From the NCBI GenBank assembly GCA_003521625.1, contig DPHV01000024.1:450855-470012 (forward strand): a DNA stretch of 19,158 nt. The letters run 5' to 3'. Both the position numbers and the translations under genes were made by a program. This DNA comes from Ruminococcus sp. (GTDB lineage: Bacteria > Bacillota > Clostridia > Oscillospirales > Acutalibacteraceae). The notes beneath the pieces were generated by a model. It saw nothing but the letters and a program-made list of their open reading frames with translations, did not search any database and was not told the origin of the DNA. This document shows, piece by piece, positions 15,152-19,158 of the stretch (positions within the stretch are counted from its first letter, which is position 1; each line of letters starts with the position of its first letter).

Positions 15152-16390
15152 TTAAAGCTCGGCGGCGGAAATTCCTGCAAGTCTGCCTGTGCTCCAGGCA
15201 ATCTGTAAATTAAAGCCGCCTGTATAAGCGTCGCAGTCGATAACCTCTCCTGCAAAGTACAAGCCTTTTACAAACTTGCTTTCCATAGTCTTGGGGTTGA
15301 TTTCAGAGGTTTTAACTCCACCGGAGGTGATTATTGCCTCCTCAATGGGACGAAAACCGCTTATTTCAACGGTAAACTCTTTTAAAATTTCGCAAAGTCT
15401 TCTGCGTTCTTCCTTTGTAACCGAGTTACACTTTTTGTCAAAGGGCACTCCCCAGCGTTTTAAAACGGGAACTATAATCTTCCTCGGCAAAAGCTTTGAA
15501 AATGAATTTGAAACGTCTTTGTTTGAGTTCTCTCTGAAATCATTTTGCAGTCTTTTGTCAAGCTGTTCGGGCGACAATGCAGGCTTTAAATCAATCACGG
15601 CGGTGTATTTGCCGTCCGTAATATCACGGATTTGCGAGCTTGCCGACAGAATCATCGGGCCGCTCATTCCGAAGTGAGTAAACAGCATTTCGCCAAAATC
15701 GGAAAAGACTGTTTTCTGTGATTTATTATCAACAATTTTAAGAGATACATTTTTAAGCGACAATCCCTGCATTGATTTGCAGTCGGGATTTTTACTTTCA
15801 AGAGGCACAAGCGAGGGGTTAAGCTCCGTTATGGTATGTCCTGCCTGCTTTGCAAGCGTGTAGCCGTCACCTGTTGAGCCTGTCAGCGGATAGCTCTTTC
15901 CGCCGCAGCAGATTATTACGCTGTCGGCATAATAAGTTTCGTTTTCACACTTTACACCGATTATCTCGTTATTTTCAATTATAAGCGAAACGGCATTATC
16001 GCAAACGATTTTACAGTCCTTATCAATTACAAAATCGTGCAGAGTATCGACAACATCAACAGCCTTGTCCGACATCGGGAACACCCTGTTTCCCCTTTCG
16101 GTTTTAAGCTGTAAGCCGAGCTGTTCGAAAAAATCAATTGCATCCTGCGGAGTAAAGCCGTTGAGTGCAGAGTAAAGGAATCTGCCGTTTACGGGTACGT
16201 TGCGGATAAAATTCTGAACGTCACAATTATTTGTTACGTTACATCTGCCCTTGCCCGTTATCATAATTTTTCTGCCGACACGCTTATTCTTTTCAATCAG
16301 CGTTACCTTTGCACCATTCTCTGCGGCAAAGCCGGACGCCATTAACCCCGAAGCACCTGCGCCGATTACAACTACCTTTTTACTTATCAT
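15152..16390 (-). CDS. HI0933/BaiN-type NAD(P)/FAD-dependent oxidoreductase (412 aa)
   Basis: This flavoprotein belongs to the HI0933/YhiN family, to which BaiN of bile-acid-converting clostridia also belongs. It starts with a Rossmann FAD motif (VVVIGAGASGLMA, 6-18) with E33 for ribose binding, then GRKIMITGKGRCNVTN (39-54). It ends with GLYFAGEVIDCDAYTGGFN and IAWSTGRLAG, typical of the family. The physiological reaction is unsettled. The open frame extends upstream to 16513, but that part lies inside the regulator gene; the ATG at 16390 gives the normal N-terminus and overlaps the regulator by 11 bases. The ribosome site is weak, so translation is probably coupled to the upstream gene. Confidence 0.92.
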   Translation of the reverse strand: MISKKVVVIGAGASGLMASGFAAENGAKVTLIEKNKRVGRKIMITGKGRCNVTNNCDVQNFIRNVPVNGRFLYSALNGFTPQDAIDFFEQLGLQLKTERGNRVFPMSDKAVDVVDTLHDFVIDKDCKIVCDNAVSLIIENNEIIGVKCENETYYADSVIICCGGKSYPLTGSTGDGYTLAKQAGHTITELNPSLVPLESKNPDCKSMQGLSLKNVSLKIVDNKSQKTVFSDFGEMLFTHFGMSGPMILSASSQIRDITDGKYTAVIDLKPALSPEQLDKRLQNDFRENSNKDVSNSFSKLLPRKIIVPVLKRWGVPFDKKCNSVTKEERRRLCEILKEFTVEISGFRPIEEAIITSGGVKTSEINPKTMESKFVKGLYFAGEVIDCDAYTGGFNLQIAWSTGRLAGISAAEL

Positions 16391-17273
16391 TTTCTGATTT
16401 ATTATCCTGTTCGTCATCGTGGTTGGTGTAAACACCCTCTTTGTTCCACACTCTTTCAAGCTCACGGAAGGTTTCGGAAACCTCGTCCTTCTTCTTAAGA
16501 ACGGTTGCAACAATAAGAGCGTTGATAAGGCTCAGCGGCGCAACGAGCGAATCGACAATGGACGCCATATCACTTCTTGCAATAAGCACCGAGTCAGCCG
16601 ACTGCACAAGAGGAGAAGCCATACTGTCGGTGATTGCAACAGCATGAGCGCCTCTTGAACGTGCAAAGTCCATAGCCTCAACAGCCATTGCACTGTAGCG
16701 TGGGAATGAAACGCCAATCATAACGTCCTTGTCCGTAATTCTGAAAATATGCTCGTATGTAGAGGTTGCACTTGTTGTGTTGATTACACGCACGTTATCG
16801 AAAATAAGCTCAAAATAGTAAGCGAGGAAGTTTGCAATTGCGGCGGTTGAGCGAACACCGAAAATATAGATACGCTCTGCCTTGCAGATTTCGTCAACGG
16901 CACGGTTAAAATCCTCGTGAGAGGTTTCTTCAATCGTTCTTCTGATTTTTTCAATATCCTGATTCAGAACACTGTCAAGCACGTTGTCGTTGCCGATACG
17001 TCCCGAAGTCACTTCAATACGCTGAACGGAGGTGAGCTTGTTTCTAATCATCTCCTGCATAGCCTTCTGAAGCTTCGGATAACCGTCGTAGCCGAGTTCG
17101 GAAGCAAAGCGTACAACCGTGCTTTCGGATACTCCGACTGTTTCGCCGAGCTTTGATGCGGTCATAAAAGCCGCCTTGTCGTAATGTTCTTCTATATATA
17201 GAGCAATCCTTTTCTGACCTTTCGAAAAGGAATTCATCATCAAATCAATTCTTGTCAGCAAATGCGTTATCAT
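16380..17273 (-). CDS. MurR/RpiR family transcriptional regulator (297 aa)
   Basis: It has an N-terminal RpiR-type helix-turn-helix (about 1-77, with the recognition region VGVSESTVVRFASELGYDGY) and a C-terminal SIS sugar-phosphate-binding domain (about 125-260, with IFGVRSTAAIANFL and GVSFPRYS). Members sense sugar phosphates such as N-acetylmuramic acid 6-phosphate. The ATG follows AAGGAG by nine bases. The last 25 residues are an acidic, Asn-rich tail. It is the first gene of the operon leading to cmk, plsC and ispH-S1, without sugar-metabolism genes nearby. Which effector it senses and whether it controls its own operon are unknown. Confidence 0.92.
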   Translation of the reverse strand: MITHLLTRIDLMMNSFSKGQKRIALYIEEHYDKAAFMTASKLGETVGVSESTVVRFASELGYDGYPKLQKAMQEMIRNKLTSVQRIEVTSGRIGNDNVLDSVLNQDIEKIRRTIEETSHEDFNRAVDEICKAERIYIFGVRSTAAIANFLAYYFELIFDNVRVINTTSATSTYEHIFRITDKDVMIGVSFPRYSAMAVEAMDFARSRGAHAVAITDSMASPLVQSADSVLIARSDMASIVDSLVAPLSLINALIVATVLKKKDEVSETFRELERVWNKEGVYTNHDDEQDNKSENDK

Positions 17274-17311
17274 TTTATGATACTCCTTATTTTGTATATC
17301 TATACTTTTTC

Positions 17312-17340
17312 ATTTTAACATAAAGACTTGCAAAATTCAA
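17312..17340 (-). promoter_or_regulatory. Probable promoter of the murR-to-ispH operon
   Basis: On the minus strand TTGAAT (17340-17335) and TAAAAT (17317-17312) lie 17 bases apart, and TGT precedes the -10 as an extended element. It is about 39 bases before the regulator start codon. Confidence 0.6.
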
Positions 17341-17375
17341 TAATTACTACTTTAATTTTAATTAATTTTTACAAC

Positions 17376-17404
17376 TTGAAAAATACTGCACGTAATATTA
17401 TAAT
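17376..17404 (+). promoter_or_regulatory. SigA promoter of the HAD phosphatase gene
   Basis: TTGAAA (17376-17381) and a perfect TATAAT (17399-17404) are separated by 17 bases, 36 bases before the ATG. It is back to back with the operon promoter; the two -35 boxes are about 35 bases apart, so a bound regulator could affect both. Confidence 0.78.
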
Positions 17405-17440
17405 GTAATAAACATAATTGATAACGGAAAGAAATAAAAT

Positions 17441-18007
17441 ATGAACGCTTACGATTTTGACAAAACTATTTATGACGGCGACTCTACGGCGGATTTTTAT
17501 ATGTTCTGCCTTAAAAAGCACAAGAGTATCATTTTGCTTGCGCCGTCGCTTTTATTCGCCTTTTTAAGATTTTATGTTTTTAAAAAGGGCACCAAAACCG
17601 AATTTAAAGAGAAAATGTACCGCTTTCTTACAAAGTGCAACGCAGAAAAAGACGTTACAGAGTTTTGGGATAAAAACTGCGATAAAATCAAGGACTTTTA
17701 CATAAAACAGAAAAAGAGCGATGACGTGATTATCTCGGCATCACCTGAATTTCTGCTTGCCCCAATTTGCAGAAATTTAGGGATTAATCACCTTATCGCA
17801 TCAAAGGTTGACAGCAAAAGCGGAAAATACAGCGGAGTAAACTGTCACGGTAGGGAAAAGGTAAGGAGATTTTACGAGGAATTTAAGGACGGAGAAATTG
17901 ACGAGTTTTATTCAGACAGCTTAAGCGACACGCCAATGGCTGAAATTTCAAAGAAAGCATTTCTTGTAAATGGAAATAAAATAACGGAATGGGAATTTAA
18001 CGACTGA
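17441..18007 (+). CDS. HAD-superfamily (IB, SerB-like) phosphatase (188 aa)
   Basis: This is a haloacid-dehalogenase-type phosphatase. Motif I is D5-F-D7-K-T9 (nucleophile D5), motif II is S99 in IISAS, motif III is K140 in GREKVRR, and motif IV is D159/D163 in SDSLSDTP. The insert between motifs I and II is helical, as in the HAD-IB group that includes phosphoserine phosphatase. It contains a hydrophobic stretch (about 29-47) that could associate with the membrane. The ribosome site is poor (GGAAAG, about 12 bases from the ATG). It stands alone on the plus strand, divergent from the regulator. The substrate is not determinable here. Confidence 0.9.
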   Translation: MNAYDFDKTIYDGDSTADFYMFCLKKHKSIILLAPSLLFAFLRFYVFKKGTKTEFKEKMYRFLTKCNAEKDVTEFWDKNCDKIKDFYIKQKKSDDVIISASPEFLLAPICRNLGINHLIASKVDSKSGKYSGVNCHGREKVRRFYEEFKDGEIDEFYSDSLSDTPMAEISKKAFLVNGNKITEWEFND

Positions 18008-18011
18008 TATA

Positions 18012-18053
18012 ACAGACAAAACCGCTCACGAAGTTTTTTCTTCGTGGGCGGTT
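18012..18053 (-). terminator. Strong hairpin between convergent genes
   Basis: A 14-bp stem with one G-U pair (18020-18033 with 18040-18053) closes a six-T loop. On the minus strand the tail is TTTTGTCTG, fitting termination of the transporter remnant. On the plus strand there is no clear U tract, so it may only partly serve the HAD gene, whose stop codon is about a dozen bases before it. Confidence 0.75.
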
Positions 18054-18069
18054 AATTCATTATATCTAT

Positions 18070-18372
18070 TTATGAAATGTCTTTTCTGCAATATTTCACA
18101 AAGCCTGCCGAAATTCCTATAACGGCAAACAAAATTCCTATTGCAATCATATTCATATCAAGGCTTACGTTTCTTACAATTTCTGCTCCGTCAGCATAAC
18201 CGAACGGAGTTATGTATTTCAGAAATTCTGCACTTTCGGTCAGGTTTGCTATGATATTCAAAAAATACATTATCACTGCAATTCCGAGTCCTGTTCCGAT
18301 ACTTCCTCGGCGTAGAAAAGCAGAAACGCCAAAGCAGACTCCTGCAAGCTCAAGCTGTAACAGCAAATACGT
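18070..18372 (-). pseudogene. ABC-2 type permease remnant, C-terminal part only
   Basis: About 100 residues remain, with roughly three membrane segments (QLELAGVCFGVSAF, IGTGLGIAVIMYFL, MIAIGILFAVIGISAGF) and a basic end (KYCRKD). This is how the last third of an ABC-2 permease looks; intact members of this type are usually around 250-300 residues. There is no start codon in a proper context: the frame can be read from a TTG at 18366 with no ribosome site, and a TAA lies in frame just before. It abuts the truncated ATPase gene, so one deletion seems to have removed the permease front and the ATPase rear. Confidence 0.8.
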
Positions 18373-18815
18373 GGTTTATGCTGGAGTGCGCAGACTATCG
18401 CAACCTTTTTGCGGTTGCCGAATGACAGCTCCTCAACCTTTTTTTCTGTGTCAAGTTCAAGTCTTTCGCAAAGCTCTTTTGCTTCTTTCTTGCAATCCTT
18501 TTTACGCAAATCTGCTGACAGCTTAATAACGTCTTTCACTCTCATTCCCGAGTAAAAAACAGCCTCGGAAGGAAGATAACCTAATTCTGCAAGTATTTCC
18601 TTTTTGTTTGTTTCAACATTCTTGCCGAAGATTTCCGCTGTACCGCCGCTCTTATTAATAAGTCCCAGAAGTGTGCGTATTGTCGTGCTTTTTCCTGCTC
18701 CGTTCGGACCTATAAATCCGAAAAATTCACCCTCGGCAACAGACAGGTTCAAATCGATAATTCCCCTTGACTTGCCGTAATATTTTGTAAGTCCTTTTGT
18801 TTCAATTACGTTCAT
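18372..18815 (-). pseudogene. ABC transporter ATP-binding protein, truncated by deletion
   Basis: Residues 1-148 are a normal BcrA/CcmA-like ATPase front: KYYGKSRGIIDLNLSV, Walker A GPNGAGKST (36-44), the Q-loop region ELGYLPSE (77-84) and signature LSFGN (130-134). After ALQHKP the family would continue into Walker B (ILDEPTSGLD), the D-loop and the H-switch. Instead the frame runs into about 32 unrelated residues derived from the permease gene read out of frame, stopping at 18273. The product cannot hydrolyse ATP in the usual way. The ATG at 18815 has a good ribosome site (GGAGGG). The frame itself opens further upstream at a TTG (18845), which is unlikely to be used. Confidence 0.82.
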
Positions 18816-18838
18816 TTTTCTCCCTCCGTTGTTCAAAT

Positions 18839-18868
18839 CGGTCAAGTATAATTATACACCGTTGACCG
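18839..18868. promoter_or_regulatory. Palindromic operator-like site with embedded -10 box
   Basis: CGGTCAA (18839-18845) and TTGACCG (18862-18868) are inverted arms. Between them lies a perfect 12-bp palindrome, GTATAATTATAC (18846-18857), containing TATAAT. The site is about 24 bases upstream of the ATPase start. It resembles the AT-rich palindromes bound by GntR/YtrA-type repressors of ABC transporter operons, though no such regulator gene is in the window. Confidence 0.5.
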
Positions 18869-18925
18869 TTTTTGAGAAGACCTATTTTGAAATAATTTAA
18901 TCTGATTATACCTTCTGCGATACGG

Positions 18926-18970
18926 GCTAAAAACATTCCACCGGACTGTTTTCTTAACGCTCGGCTTCGA
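18926..18970. repeat. 45-bp variable-hairpin repeat, copy 1
   Basis: The unit has a conserved 9-bp left flank (GCTAAAAAC), 13 variable bases, and a conserved 23-bp right flank starting GTTTTCTTAACGC and ending TCGA. The centre folds as a 10-bp stem (18930-18939 with 18943-18952, one mismatch) with loop ACC. A/T runs on both sides would let it act as a terminator in either direction. Confidence 0.8.
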
Positions 18971-18976
18971 TTCCCA

Positions 18977-19034
18977 ATCCGCTTTGCCAAAAATAAAAGC
19001 ACCCTTATCGGGTGCTCTTATTTTTGGAGCGGAT
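18977..19034. repeat. Long composite hairpin within the repeat region
   Basis: Three stacked stems face each other: ATCCGCT/AGCGGAT (18977-18983 with 19028-19034), CCAAAAATAA/TTATTTTTGG (18987-18996 with 19018-19027) and AGCACCC/GGGTGCT (18998-19004 with 19110-100 frame, i.e. 19010-19016), with loop TTATC. There is one mismatch and one three-base bulge. The inner part has the form of a bidirectional intrinsic terminator. Confidence 0.8.
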
Positions 19035-19113
19035 GATGTAAGTTCATCTTTTGAAAAGACCATCTCGCATGTTGGGTTCACGTTTTTGGGAAAGCATATC
19101 ATCAACGCTCCTC

Positions 19114-19158
19114 GCTAAAAACGTCACACTGTGACGTTTTCTTAACGCTCGGCTTCGA
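19114..19158. repeat. 45-bp variable-hairpin repeat, copy 2
   Basis: It has the same 9-bp and 23-bp flanks as copy 1 and the same 13-base spacing, but the variable centre is different (GTCACACTGTGAC). It again forms a 10-bp stem (19118-19127 with 19131-19140), here without mismatch, and a three-base loop ACT. The copy ends exactly at the window edge, so its right boundary is not known. Confidence 0.8.

Larger units (their letters stand above)
18871..19158. other. Non-coding, structured repeat region at the right edge
   Basis: Upstream of the transporter remnant, 18816-19158 holds no credible gene. It contains the operator-like palindrome, two 45-bp hairpin repeats 188 bases apart, the long composite hairpin, and a further pair of arms, GGAGCG-GATGAT (19026-19037) and ATCATC-aa-CGCTCC (19098-19111). 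A minus-strand open frame (19105 to 18842) runs through all of these structures and is most likely spurious. The window ends at the last base of the second repeat copy, so the region may continue. Confidence 0.7.

Noticed and set aside
19021..19040. Intact or partial tRNA gene suggested by GGAGCGGATGATG
   Set aside because: The stretch resembles the acceptor end of some tRNA genes on the minus strand, but no T arm (GTTCRA) or anticodon arm follows at the right distance, so no tRNA is called.
18842..19105. 87-codon minus-strand open frame through the right-edge repeats
   Set aside because: It reads straight through three hairpins, a terminator-like element and the operator palindrome, and lacks a convincing ribosome site. 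The composition follows the repeat, not a protein.
18926..19158. Integron attC sites or a CRISPR array
   Set aside because: The hairpins vary while the flanks stay constant, which recalls attC, but the GTTRRRY/RYYYAAC core pair is not present and no cassette genes or integrase are seen. Two units 188 bases apart with long structured spacers do not fit CRISPR.

Overview
The window looks like a chromosomal segment of a low-to-moderate GC anaerobic Firmicute, most likely class Clostridia near Ruminococcus/Oscillospirales. Pointers are an IspH protein fused to four S1 domains, a DnaD/DnaC-type primosome pair, NAD-dependent ligase, AGGAGG-type ribosome sites, a TSCPD-domain protein, a DUF4358-like lipoprotein and a MurR/RpiR regulator. 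The assignment rests on recognised families, not on a search. Almost everything is on the minus strand; the exceptions are the TSCPD gene and a HAD phosphatase.

Reading in the direction of transcription (right to left): the right edge (18816-19158) is a non-coding, hairpin-rich repeat region. Next comes a decayed ABC transporter in which a deletion joins the front of the ATPase gene, out of frame, to the tail of the permease gene. A plus-strand HAD phosphatase gene follows, then a divergent promoter region. A tightly packed six-gene operon runs from 17273 to 10761: MurR/RpiR regulator, HI0933-type flavoprotein, cytidylate kinase (cmk), acyltransferase-3 membrane protein, PlsC-type acyltransferase and IspH-S1. 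Several of these genes overlap, and the operon ends in a clear intrinsic terminator. The acyltransferase-3 gene looks like an AT-rich insert inside an otherwise housekeeping operon.

The middle holds an HD-domain hydrolase and ligA. They are followed by a 16-bp perfect inverted repeat that overlaps the ribosome site of an apparent 52-codon membrane microprotein. The plus-strand TSCPD gene converges on that small gene. Beyond the divergent promoter come dnaD-like and dnaC/dnaI-like helicase-loading genes, then tRNA-Gln(CTG) and tRNA-Pro(CGG) behind a perfect consensus promoter. The left end has a small lipoprotein, the PcrA/UvrD helicase, a beta-lactamase-fold serine hydrolase coupled to pcrA, and a cysteine-rich conserved protein with its own terminator.

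Themes are DNA replication and repair (pcrA, ligA, dnaD, dnaC), nucleotide, lipid and isoprenoid supply with an S1-type translation factor (the cmk to ispH operon), and envelope proteins. The least explained parts are the right-edge repeat, whose 45-bp units keep conserved flanks but change the hairpin stem in a base-pair-preserving way, and the hairpin-masked microprotein gene. In several genes the longest reading frame begins inside the Shine-Dalgarno site or the promoter; the starts given here are corrected for that.
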